A stretch of DNA of 40,173 nucleotides from JBHIBD01 sp046758865 (GTDB lineage: Bacteria; Planctomycetota; Brocadiia; Brocadiales; Bathyanammoxibiaceae): the NCBI GenBank assembly GCA_046758865.1, contig JBHIBD010000011.1, positions 1 through 40,173 of the forward strand, read 5' to 3'. Position 1 is the stretch's first letter. Each line of letters opens with the position of its first letter. Shown here piece after piece: positions 33,171 to 40,173 of the stretch. Position numbers and translations under genes: made by a program. Below the pieces are notes generated by a model. The model had not been told where the DNA came from. It saw only the letters and a program-made list of their open reading frames with translations, and made no database searches.

Positions 33171-33196
33171 CGTCGGGTACGGAGACCCGACGCTAC
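33171..33196 (-). repeat. GTAG-footed REP-like hairpin, CGTCGGGT family
   Basis: Perfect 8-bp stem CGTCGGGT / ACCCGACG with loop ACGGAG, followed by CTAC. One base differs from 24936-24961. Confidence 0.7.
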
Positions 33197-33213
33197 AGAA
33201 AACCTCGTTAAAT

Positions 33214-33239
33214 CAACGACCGTAAAGGTCGTTGTCTAC
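33214..33239 (-). repeat. GTAG-footed REP-like hairpin, CAACG family
   Basis: Perfect 8-bp stem CAACGACC / GGTCGTTG with loop GTAAA, followed by TCTAC. Near-identical to 24879-24904. Confidence 0.75.
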
Positions 33240-33270
33240 CGGTTGGTGCGTCAAGGCGTACCACACATTT

Positions 33271-34248
33271 CTACCTCTTTATCTTCAACCCCAGGTCGGA
33301 TATCATCCTAAAATCTTCCTCTGGTGCCCTTCCCCTCGTAGATAGGTAACCGCCTATGATTATGCTGTTCGCACCGGCATAAAAAATCCAGCTCTGCAAA
33401 TCCGCCAGATTCTTTTCCCTGCCCCCAGCCACCTTTATCTCCTTCTCAGGTAGGACAAAACGAAACAGCGCTATAATCTTGAGTATCTCCATAGGGGAAA
33501 GAGGTTTGACATTCGCAAGTGGTGTGCCGGGAATCGGGTGGAGGAAGTTCAGTGGTGTAGTATCCACATCTAACTCCTTCAAGGTGAATGCAAGGTCAAC
33601 CCTGTCATCCGGTGATTCGCCCACGCCGAATATCCCGCCGCTACAGACCTCCAGGCCTGTCTCCTTGGCCGTCCTGATCGTGCGCATCCTGTCGTTGTAG
33701 CTATGGGTGGTGCAAAGTCTCGGAAAATTTTTCTCGGAGGTCTCCAGATTGTGGTTAATACGTCTTACACCGCAATCCTTTAGCTGTCTGGCACCTTGTG
33801 GTGTCAGGAGTCCCAGTGACGCATGTATGTGTACACCGTCCGTGCCGTTTATCGCCCTTATCCTTTCACACAGCTTGTCCAAATCACCACCGCTCAACTC
33901 TCTGCCGCTTGTAACTATCCCAAGGGAACCCGCACCCAATCCCGATGCACCCTCTACGGCCTTTCTAAGACCCTCCCTCTCCATAAGGGGAAATTCTCTT
34001 ATAGCGGTATTAAACCGTGCAGACTGTGCACAGAAGCCACAATCTTCAGGGCATCTACCCTGCTTGGCACTTACAAGGGCACAGCAACTGATGTAGCTTC
34101 CCAAAAATCTCTGCCTTATCTTGTTGGCCCAGTATAGGAGCTCGTACACGGTATCGCCCTCTAGACCACAAATAAAAAGGGCTTCGTCCCTGGTGACTCC
34201 AGAGCCGCTCAGGACCTTTTCGCCCAATGCCCTTACATGTGTATCCAC
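33271..34248 (-). CDS. bioB: Biotin synthase
   Basis: 325 residues from GTG 34248. It inserts sulfur into dethiobiotin. The radical SAM cluster is CPEDCGFCAQS (Cys66, Cys70, Cys73). Further diagnostic blocks are LGIVTSGREL, INHNLETSEKNFPRLCTTHS (Cys and Asn of the [2Fe-2S] site region), GGIFGVGES, FLHPIPGTPLA and VAGGREKNLADLQ. No other biotin genes are adjacent, so the pathway is split. It is 1 base downstream of the unrecognised barrel-like gene, with the start inside the Shine-Dalgarno-rich end of that gene. Confidence 0.94.
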   Translation of the reverse strand: MDTHVRALGEKVLSGSGVTRDEALFICGLEGDTVYELLYWANKIRQRFLGSYISCCALVSAKQGRCPEDCGFCAQSARFNTAIREFPLMEREGLRKAVEGASGLGAGSLGIVTSGRELSGGDLDKLCERIRAINGTDGVHIHASLGLLTPQGARQLKDCGVRRINHNLETSEKNFPRLCTTHSYNDRMRTIRTAKETGLEVCSGGIFGVGESPDDRVDLAFTLKELDVDTTPLNFLHPIPGTPLANVKPLSPMEILKIIALFRFVLPEKEIKVAGGREKNLADLQSWIFYAGANSIIIGGYLSTRGRAPEEDFRMISDLGLKIKR

Positions 34249-34249
34249 C

Positions 34250-35275
34250 TTACCTGCTCCTCAGCCCCACAAAACCCTCCGAGACCCTTTTCCAGACCTC
34301 TTCCGGACGCTCCGACCGTAGATAGCTCATGCACTCACTACCACCGAAGGACCATACAGCGATATTCCTCACACCCTCCTCATAGGCTATGTCGATGGCC
34401 CTCTTGACCTCATCCTCTCTGCCAGAGGGTACACGAAACCCCTGAATCCATATCTGCGGCTCCTTGTCGTACTTCTTACACAACGACGCCACATCCCTTG
34501 ACACACCACGCACAAATTCCTCCATATCCCTCTCGAATGTAAACCAGTAAGGGTCACTCCCGAATACGCTCAGGTATTTATTCTCAAGAGCCTTCTCCCA
34601 CTGGTATATGCCAAACCTTGGGTCGCGGGTGGGGAAGACACAGAGGGCATTTATCAACCCCTTGCTCACCGCCAGCTCACATAAGGACTCAATAAACCCG
34701 AGTATTGTTGCCTGCCTGAACCTCGTAATGTCATCGGAAAACTGCCCCATCATCTCATAGCCAAATTTTTCACGAAACAACCTCTTGCACACCCCACAGG
34801 AGCAACCCCACACGTCCCTCTTCTTTCCAAATAGGGGTACAAGCTCCCCGTAGTACAAGTGAGGCTCATCCCAAAATACACCGTGTGCGTTAGAATAGCT
34901 CGCAAGCTCTACCCACGCCTCCATCATCTTTCTAAAGGTCGCGGAGTTCAGGCAGACCTTATCCGCCCACAGCTCGCCCTCTGGCAGCTCCATACGCTGA
35001 CGCTCACGCGGGTTCATACTGACAAAGTTAGAAAAGGCCTCACCACCAAAAACCCTCCCAACACCCCAGGGGTCGAGAAATACCTGAAGACCAGCCTCCT
35101 TGGAGGCCTTTACTATCTTCACCATAGTCTCTGGGTAATATGTCATATCCTCTTCACTCATGGTGTGGACCACCATATTGCACCCCGCCTCAGCAATCTT
35201 CTCCATATCCCGCTTTACATGGTCCAGGTGCTTGGAACCAAAGTAGCTGGCACCAAGGGTTAAACCTTCCCTCAC
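34250..35275 (-). CDS. Unrecognised protein, probably a TIM-barrel (glycoside-hydrolase-like) fold
   Basis: 341 residues from GTG 35275, overlapping the symporter stop (GTGA, 35272-35275), with AAGGAGG about 7 bases upstream. I cannot name the family. It has repeated strand-helix units, with acidic residues at strand ends: FLDPWGVGRVF, GVFWDEPHLYYGE and WIQGFRVPSGREDEV, then IAVWSFGGSE. The placement of the D-E pair and late W-S-F-G-G is reminiscent of sugar-acting TIM barrels, which is inference. A cysteine cluster C-S-C-G-V-C (about 142-147) could bind metal. No signal peptide. It is between a sodium symporter and bioB in one transcription unit. Confidence 0.55.
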   Translation of the reverse strand: MREGLTLGASYFGSKHLDHVKRDMEKIAEAGCNMVVHTMSEEDMTYYPETMVKIVKASKEAGLQVFLDPWGVGRVFGGEAFSNFVSMNPRERQRMELPEGELWADKVCLNSATFRKMMEAWVELASYSNAHGVFWDEPHLYYGELVPLFGKKRDVWGCSCGVCKRLFREKFGYEMMGQFSDDITRFRQATILGFIESLCELAVSKGLINALCVFPTRDPRFGIYQWEKALENKYLSVFGSDPYWFTFERDMEEFVRGVSRDVASLCKKYDKEPQIWIQGFRVPSGREDEVKRAIDIAYEEGVRNIAVWSFGGSECMSYLRSERPEEVWKRVSEGFVGLRSR

Positions 35276-37011
35276 CCAAAGGCCTCCTTCCTGGACAACC
35301 TGTATGTGATTACACCGCCACCCACAGCCGCCGCCCCCAGGAGAATAGCACCCTGGCCGTATTCATGAAATATAAGCCTGCCAATGCCAAATGTGGTGCC
35401 GTATATAAGCGCTACACCAGAAAACCATTCTACCAGCAATCCCCATCCCAGTACACCTCTCTTTATGTGGGGCAGTTCTTTCTTCACAGGCCCCCAGAGA
35501 CCTCCAGGTCTGACCTTCTCGTAAAACTCTATGAGTTTCTCTTTGGGAACAGGTTCTGTAAGGAACGTCACCAACATCCATACCATTATGGAAAATGGGA
35601 CAATGACCATAAACCTGTACTGTACATCCACCCCCTTTATTACAAGTGGTACGTTTATGACCATAGAGGCAATAAGGGCAGATATTTCAGACCAGGCATT
35701 TATTCGCCACCAGAACCACCTCAGTATAAGCACAAGGCCGATGCCTGCCGACATCGGTATAAGAAATTCCCATGCCTGGGTAATAGAGTCCATCCTGGAC
35801 GCCACCAGCCCCGCAATGGCCATGAGCACCACCGCCGTTATCCTAGATATAAGCACGTAGTGACGCTCAGATGACGACTTCCTGATGAATCTTTTATATA
35901 TATCGTTTATAAAATAGCTGGTGCCCCAGTTTATATGGGTGTCGATAGTGGACATAAACGCTGCCAGGAAAGACGCCACCAGTAACCCCTTCAGGCCGTG
36001 TGGCAGGAATGCGTTTATTGCCGCAGGATACGCCTCCTTGCTGTGTTCCTGCGTGATATGGGGAAATGTTACCATCGAGGCCAGCGCCACTATGATCCAG
36101 GGCCACGGCCTCAGTGCATAGTGTGTAATATTGAACCACAGCGTGCCTATTAGAGAGTGCCCCTCACTCTTGGCCGCAAGCATCCTCTGGATGATGTAGC
36201 CACCACCATCCGCATTGTGAGAAGACCACCACATCACCGTAATAAATATTATGAACATAAATAGCGGAGAGCCCAGAAACCCGGCCTCACCACCTATATC
36301 CAAAGGGGGAAAGAAATTCATCGTAGCACCAGTTCCCCCATCCATCTGTGCAAGCTGCAGCTTCAGTTCACCCATACCACCCACTGCATTAAGTGAGTAG
36401 ACGGCAAGGACAATAGAGCTGGCCAGGCAGAGGACGAACTGAAACAGGTCTGTAACCACCACGCCCCAAAAGCCAGATAACACCGCGTAGGCCAGGGCTA
36501 TACAAACGCAGATGGCTATAGAAATCCACTGCATCTCCCTGGGAATGCCCAGCACCACTTGTAGGATAGTGGCCATGGCCTGTATAACCCAACCCATTAC
36601 TACAAAATTGTATATCGTGCAGAAATACCCTGCCTTAAAGGCCCTGAGTAGCGTGGCTTGACGCCCCGAGTACCTGAGTTCTATGAGCTCATTGTCCGTT
36701 AACACCCCTGCCCTGCGCCAGAGCCTTGAGAACAGAAAGACGCTCAGCAACCCGCCCAGGGCCACATTCCACCAGAACCAATTCCTCCATATACCGTCGT
36801 TCCTTACGTATTCAGTTACTGCCAGAGGCGTGTCGGCACCAAATGTGGTGGCCACCATAGAGGTGCCGAGCAGCCACCACGGTAGGGAGCTTCCAGATAT
36901 GAAGAACTCGCGGATGTTCTTGCTGGCTCGGCGGGAGAAATAGATGCCAACCCCTAAGGATAGGCCACAGTAACAACCTATGATGACCCAGTCGATTGGC
37001 GCCAGGCCCAT
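35272..37011 (-). CDS. Sodium:solute symporter (SSS family)
   Basis: 579 residues with about 13 membrane helices. N-terminal IDWVIIGCYCGLSLGVGIYF is followed by the SSS-type loop FFISGSSLPWWLLGTSMVAT, FGADTPLAVTEYV and the central block GLLVASFLAAFMSTIDTHIN with S-T and D residues expected at the second sodium site. It imports a solute with sodium. Substrates in this family include sugars, amino acids, urea and carboxylates; sequence alone does not tell which. It overlaps the barrel-like gene by 4 bases, so transport and processing of one substrate is a possible link. Confidence 0.85.
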   Translation of the reverse strand: MGLAPIDWVIIGCYCGLSLGVGIYFSRRASKNIREFFISGSSLPWWLLGTSMVATTFGADTPLAVTEYVRNDGIWRNWFWWNVALGGLLSVFLFSRLWRRAGVLTDNELIELRYSGRQATLLRAFKAGYFCTIYNFVVMGWVIQAMATILQVVLGIPREMQWISIAICVCIALAYAVLSGFWGVVVTDLFQFVLCLASSIVLAVYSLNAVGGMGELKLQLAQMDGGTGATMNFFPPLDIGGEAGFLGSPLFMFIIFITVMWWSSHNADGGGYIIQRMLAAKSEGHSLIGTLWFNITHYALRPWPWIIVALASMVTFPHITQEHSKEAYPAAINAFLPHGLKGLLVASFLAAFMSTIDTHINWGTSYFINDIYKRFIRKSSSERHYVLISRITAVVLMAIAGLVASRMDSITQAWEFLIPMSAGIGLVLILRWFWWRINAWSEISALIASMVINVPLVIKGVDVQYRFMVIVPFSIMVWMLVTFLTEPVPKEKLIEFYEKVRPGGLWGPVKKELPHIKRGVLGWGLLVEWFSGVALIYGTTFGIGRLIFHEYGQGAILLGAAAVGGGVITYRLSRKEAFG

Positions 37012-37240
37012 TAAGGTCCAATTGTTGGGCGAATTTTTCCCCTCATTAACTCGCTAATGCTACCAGTGGGCCTTGACCAAGTCAAAGATTTTTCCAAATC
37101 ATCCCGGGGCGTGTACCTGGCATATGTTACTCTTTTTTACATCTTCGTGATTGGTGTGGGAGCAAACGTATAGCAGACGGTGTCTTTCTCTGCTATAATA
37201 ATTTAAAATCCAGAATAATATCTTTTTAAGGACTTCCCAC

Positions 37241-39094
37241 ATGGGCCTTGCTAAAAAACTAGAAACCCTGCCTGAAACTACTGGCGTCTATATGATGAAG
37301 GACTCCCGCTCGAAAGTTATATACGTGGGCAAGGCAAAGAACCTGCGCTCACGCGTCAGGACGTATTTTCAGAAGGGCGGAGACGGCAGGCCTCTGGTAG
37401 GCCACTTAGTGAAAAAGGTGGCCAACGTCGACATCGTCCTCACCGATACCGAAAAAGAGGCCCTGATGCTGGAAAATAACCTGATTAAACAATTCAAGCC
37501 CCGCTACAATGTCCTGCTCCGGGACGATAAGACATATGTCAGTATCAGGCTGGACATGAGCCGAAAATACCCACATCCCCAGATAGTCCGTGAGGTCAAG
37601 AAGGATGGTGCCCTCTATTTCGGTCCCTACTCCTCTGCCAGAGCGGTCAAGGAGACACTCAGGTTTCTATATGAACTTTACCCCATCCGAAAGTGCTCCG
37701 ACCGGACATTTCATGGCCGGACCAGGCCATGCCTCTACCATCAGATGGGCAAGTGTATGGGCCCCTGTATCGATGACCTTGCCGATGAGAAGGCCTATCG
37801 CGCCATGATTGAGGAGATAATACTGTTCCTGAAGGGGAGGAAGCAGGAGCTTATTGCTGCCCTTCGTGAAAAGATGAACAGAGAGGCTGCGGAAGAGAGA
37901 TACGAAGAGGCCGCAAAGACCCGCGACCGCATCAGGGCCATCGAACAAACAATAGAAGGCCAAAAGATACACTCCATGAGCTTTGCTGATAGGGATGTGT
38001 TTGGTTATTGCCGCGAGGGCAAAGACATGGAGATACAGGCCATGTTCATCCGAAGGGGTAACCTGGAGGACCTGGCCGGCTACAGCTTCACACTAGAGTA
38101 TAACACCCCTGAAGAGGTATTTTGCGCCTTCCTTAACCAGTTCTACGGCCACAACCGCTTCATACCCAAGGAAATAATAATCCCCATCGAGACGGAGGAT
38201 GCCCCCGTGCTTGAAGAATTCCTGAGCGAGTCCAGCGGCCACAAGGTATCCGTGATATGTCCACAGAGAGGCGAAAAGCTTCGGCTAGTAGATTTGGCAA
38301 GGCGTAATGCAGAGAATACCTTCAGGGCCAGACATGCAACGCCTGAGAGACAGAAGAAGATATTAAATGAACTGAAGAGGTCTTTGAGCCTGAAAAACCT
38401 GCCTGAGAGAATTGAGTGTTTTGACATATCCAATATAGGGGGAAAGCTGGCCGTAGGCTCCATGGTAACGTTTGAAAAGGGCATTCCCAATAAGAACCGC
38501 TACAGACGCTACAAGGTGGAAACTGTCGCCCAATCAGACGATTATGCCATGATGCACGAGGTATTGTCGAGGCGTTACAAAAAGGCAGTTAAGGAGGCGG
38601 CGAAAAACCTTCCACAACTAATCATGATTGATGGTGGAAAGGGACAGCTTGGGGTCGCACTAAAGGTAATGGACGATATGGGCATCACAGATGTGGACGT
38701 GATAGCCCTCGCAAAGGCCCGCAAAAAATACGATAGGGAGATGGACCTGGAGTACGAACTCCAGGACAGGGTGTACGTCCACGGGCGTGAAGCACCTATC
38801 TTCCTCCCCACCGACTCCTCCGAACTCCTGTTATTGGGCAGAATCCGTGACGAGGCACACCGCTTTGCCATCACATATCACAAAAAACTCCGAGAACGGA
38901 TGTTCTACCGTTCACCACTGGATGCCATCCCTGGCATCGGCCCCGCCAGGAAGACTAAACTCATGAAATGCTTTGGGAGCATACAGGGCATACGTGAGGC
39001 TAGCTTGAAGGATTTGAGGGAGATTGCTGGACTACCGGAGCGCCAGGCTAAGGCAATATATAATTATTTCCACACCCCGACTGCCGAGATGTAG
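37241..39094 (+). CDS. uvrC: Excinuclease ABC subunit C
   Basis: 617 residues, full length. It makes both incisions in nucleotide excision repair with UvrAB. The N-terminal GIY-YIG nuclease is TGVYMMKDSRSKVIYVGKAK (14-33). The cysteine motif CLYHQMGKCMGPC (about 164-176), the UVR domain (EERYEEAAKTRDRIRAIEQ), the RNase H-like endonuclease (IECFDISNIGG, MIDGGKGQLGVAL) and the C-terminal helix-hairpin-helix (LDAIPGIGPARKTKLMKCFG) are all present. AAGGA lies about 10 bases before ATG. TATAAT at 37194-37199 is a possible -10 element, but no good -35 is seen. The stop TAG is also part of a GTAG repeat foot. Confidence 0.96.
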   Translation: MGLAKKLETLPETTGVYMMKDSRSKVIYVGKAKNLRSRVRTYFQKGGDGRPLVGHLVKKVANVDIVLTDTEKEALMLENNLIKQFKPRYNVLLRDDKTYVSIRLDMSRKYPHPQIVREVKKDGALYFGPYSSARAVKETLRFLYELYPIRKCSDRTFHGRTRPCLYHQMGKCMGPCIDDLADEKAYRAMIEEIILFLKGRKQELIAALREKMNREAAEERYEEAAKTRDRIRAIEQTIEGQKIHSMSFADRDVFGYCREGKDMEIQAMFIRRGNLEDLAGYSFTLEYNTPEEVFCAFLNQFYGHNRFIPKEIIIPIETEDAPVLEEFLSESSGHKVSVICPQRGEKLRLVDLARRNAENTFRARHATPERQKKILNELKRSLSLKNLPERIECFDISNIGGKLAVGSMVTFEKGIPNKNRYRRYKVETVAQSDDYAMMHEVLSRRYKKAVKEAAKNLPQLIMIDGGKGQLGVALKVMDDMGITDVDVIALAKARKKYDREMDLEYELQDRVYVHGREAPIFLPTDSSELLLLGRIRDEAHRFAITYHKKLRERMFYRSPLDAIPGIGPARKTKLMKCFGSIQGIREASLKDLREIAGLPERQAKAIYNYFHTPTAEM

Positions 39095-39116
39095 GGGCGG
39101 CTCTTGCACCTGCCCT
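39091..39116 (+). repeat. GTAG-footed REP-like hairpin overlapping the uvrC stop
   Basis: GTAG (39091-39094) contains the uvrC stop codon. It is followed by GGGCGG ... CCTGCCC, an imperfect stem. It may serve as the uvrC terminator. Confidence 0.45.
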
Positions 39117-39149
39117 GTTATTCTGGGCGACCCGGTGGGTCATCCCATA

Positions 39150-39174
39150 GTAGACAACGAGGTTTACCTCGTTG
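39150..39174 (+). repeat. GTAG-footed REP-like hairpin, CAACG family
   Basis: GTAGA is followed by a perfect 8-bp stem CAACGAGG / CCTCGTTG with loop TTTA. Relative to 24879 and 33214 the G-G/C-C pairs replace C-C/G-G, a compensatory change. Confidence 0.75.
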
Positions 39175-39191
39175 AGCCCTTCGATTGAAAA

Positions 39192-39524
39192 TCATCGAGG
39201 CATATACATCATAATGGCCGCGCCAATGAGGGCTATACCTGCTCCAATAATTTCATAGCGGTCTGGTTTCTTCTTATCAATCACCCACCCCCAAACAATA
39301 GCAGAAACAATAAATATCCCGCCATAGGCGGCATAGACTCGTCCGAAATGTGCAGGCTGGAATGTTTGTATGACTCCGTACATGAATAACACCGGTACAC
39401 CCAACAATCCCATGAGTATCCCTCTGCGCTCTCGTAACCACAACCATACTAGATATCCACCGCCAATTTCATAAAGAGCAGCGGTAAAAAACAGCGTTAA
39501 CGAAATTATGATTACCTTTGCCAT
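39192..39524 (-). CDS. YnfA-family small membrane protein, second of a tandem pair
   Basis: 110 residues from ATG 39524 (a TTG at 39548 would extend it without support). Four membrane helices. Family blocks are YEIGGGYLVWLWLRE, LFMYGVIQTFQPAHFGRVYA and AYGGIFIVSAIVWGWVIDKK, with PDRYEIIGAGIALIGA at the end. YnfA proteins (UPF0060) are distant relatives of small multidrug resistance transporters and are usually about 110 residues. The start overlaps the 3' end of the paralogue by 13 bases, so translation is coupled. Confidence 0.88.
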   Translation of the reverse strand: MAKVIIISLTLFFTAALYEIGGGYLVWLWLRERRGILMGLLGVPVLFMYGVIQTFQPAHFGRVYAAYGGIFIVSAIVWGWVIDKKKPDRYEIIGAGIALIGAAIMMYMPR

Positions 39525-39901
39525 TGTTGTTCGTATTTTCTCGGCCAATAGAATATTACTGCTACTCCAACGAGAGCTATGAGTGCGCCGACAACATCGA
39601 ATCTGTCCGGGGCAATACCGTCAAAAACCCAACCCCAAAGCATAGACATCACGATAAAAATACCTCCATAGGCGGCATAGACTCTGTGAAAATGAGCTGG
39701 CTGTAGTGTTGGGACAACACCGTAAAGAAACAATACTAAGCCGCCCAGAAGCCCAACTAAGAGTTCGTAATCTTCTCTTATCCAGAGCCAAACCAGATAC
39801 CCTCCGCCAATTTCAGAAAGACCGGCCAGGAAAAAATAAACTAATGTCTTTGGTATAATCTTGCGTTCTTGCTTTATAGTTTTGCGTCTTTGATTATTCA
39901 T
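39512..39901 (-). CDS. YnfA-family small membrane protein, first of a tandem pair
   Basis: 129 residues from ATG 39901; the longer frame to 39976 reads repeat sequence and is rejected. After a basic N-terminal tail (NNQRRKTIKQERK) come the same blocks as in its neighbour: SEIGGGYLVWLWIRE, QPAHFHRVYAAYGG, MLWGWVFDGIAPDRFD and a final helix. Compared with the other copy it has a longer charged head, His in place of Gly in FHR (the neighbour has FGR) and a polar tail (KYEQQWQR). The pair could form a heterodimer, as in paired small multidrug transporters. Confidence 0.88.
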   Translation of the reverse strand: MNNQRRKTIKQERKIIPKTLVYFFLAGLSEIGGGYLVWLWIREDYELLVGLLGGLVLFLYGVVPTLQPAHFHRVYAAYGGIFIVMSMLWGWVFDGIAPDRFDVVGALIALVGVAVIFYWPRKYEQQWQR

Positions 39902-39909
39902 ATAATACG

Positions 39910-40131
39910 AGACCTCTGAAAAGACACCAAAAGAATGCCACGGAACGTCTTTGCGAGCGAAGCGAAGCAATCTCATATCTCTTAGTGAGAACCACTTATG
40001 AGATTGTTCGCCAAAAAGACAGGCGAATCTGCCTCAGGCACGACTTCGTCACTTTTGCTCCTCGGTATCCTTAGCCGTAGGCGACGGAATACCTCGCAAT
40101 GACTACTTTATCTTGCCTTTTGCAGAGGTCT
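39910..40131. repeat. MITE-like composite repeat, copy 2 (about 222 bp)
   Basis: Terminal inverted repeats AGACCTCTGAAAAG (39910-39923) and CTTTTGCAGAGGTCT (40117-40131). Inside, CTTTGCGAGCGAAGCGAAGC and AATCTCAT face ATGAGATTG and CCTCGCAATGACT. A double mini-hairpin (40007-40043, TTCGCC ... GGCGAA and TGCC-TCA-GGCA) interrupts the right inner arm: removing it restores GAGATTG-CTTCGTCAC. No coding potential. Its left end sits 9 bases upstream of the YnfA start. The remaining bases to the window edge (40132-40173) contain nothing I recognise. Confidence 0.55.
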
Positions 40132-40173
40132 TCTTGTCATAATGCAGTTTGAGCTGATAGTTTTTATCAGCTT

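Noticed and set aside
37071..37199. Full sigma70 promoter for uvrC
   Set aside because: TATAAT at 37194 has no acceptable -35 at 16-18 bases, and TTGACC at 37071 has no matching -10.

Overview
The window looks like chromosome of a Gram-negative bacterium. The secreted lipoproteins, porin and outer-membrane-style proteins point that way. The gene set (a MoxR/DUF58/VWA operon with a giant disordered membrane protein, a Clp1-like kinase beside a radical SAM enzyme, the alternative GlmU, an FMN_bind-ApbE fusion) would fit a Planctomycetota lineage such as the Brocadiia (anammox relatives). There is no rRNA or other taxonomic marker here, so this is inference. I see no tRNA, rRNA, CRISPR array, prophage or intact transposase.

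Layout. 1-3412: the end of a DUF4168-like gene, a remnant of a serine recombinase, a large membrane protein with a spermidine-synthase-like core, a MITE-like repeat and a 58-residue lipoprotein. 3585-6170: a plus-strand operon of Clp1-type kinase, radical SAM enzyme and THEP1-type NTPase. 6167-18046: minus-strand genes, chiefly a seven-gene Bat/MoxR-type operon (glycine-zipper lipoprotein, 1015-residue membrane/disordered protein, MoxR, DUF58, two VWA membrane proteins, PDZ protein), with a lipoprotein gene beyond a repeat block. 18047-18945: AT-rich, no gene seen. 18946-24766: plus-strand biosynthesis (aroF, argH, lysA, siroheme precorrin-2 dehydrogenase, alternative GlmU), convergent with glmS (25010-26860). 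27077-33019: minus-strand envelope and redox genes (DUF2325, four-helix membrane protein, FMN_bind-ApbE fusion, lipoprotein, porin, M48 protease). 33271-37011: bioB, an unrecognised barrel-like protein and a sodium:solute symporter. 37241-39901: uvrC and two tandem YnfA-family genes, followed by a second MITE-like copy.

The most striking non-gene content is the intergenic repeats. More than a dozen short hairpins carry a GTAG tetranucleotide at the foot of the stem, the hallmark of REP elements moved by RAYT (REP-associated tyrosine) transposases. Several share loop and foot but have stems that changed in a compensatory way. A second family, about 225 bp with AGACCTCTG-type terminal inverted repeats, flanks the window at 2890-3121 and 39910-40131. 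A small double-hairpin of about 31 bp appears to sit inside three different host repeats. One repeat edge supplies the apparent start codon and first codons of two exported proteins, so start sites near repeats need care.

Functionally, the most interesting gene groups are the flavinylation module (27447-29607), the Clp1/radical SAM/THEP1 operon and the Bat operon with its disordered protein. All repeat alignments and promoter calls were made by eye.
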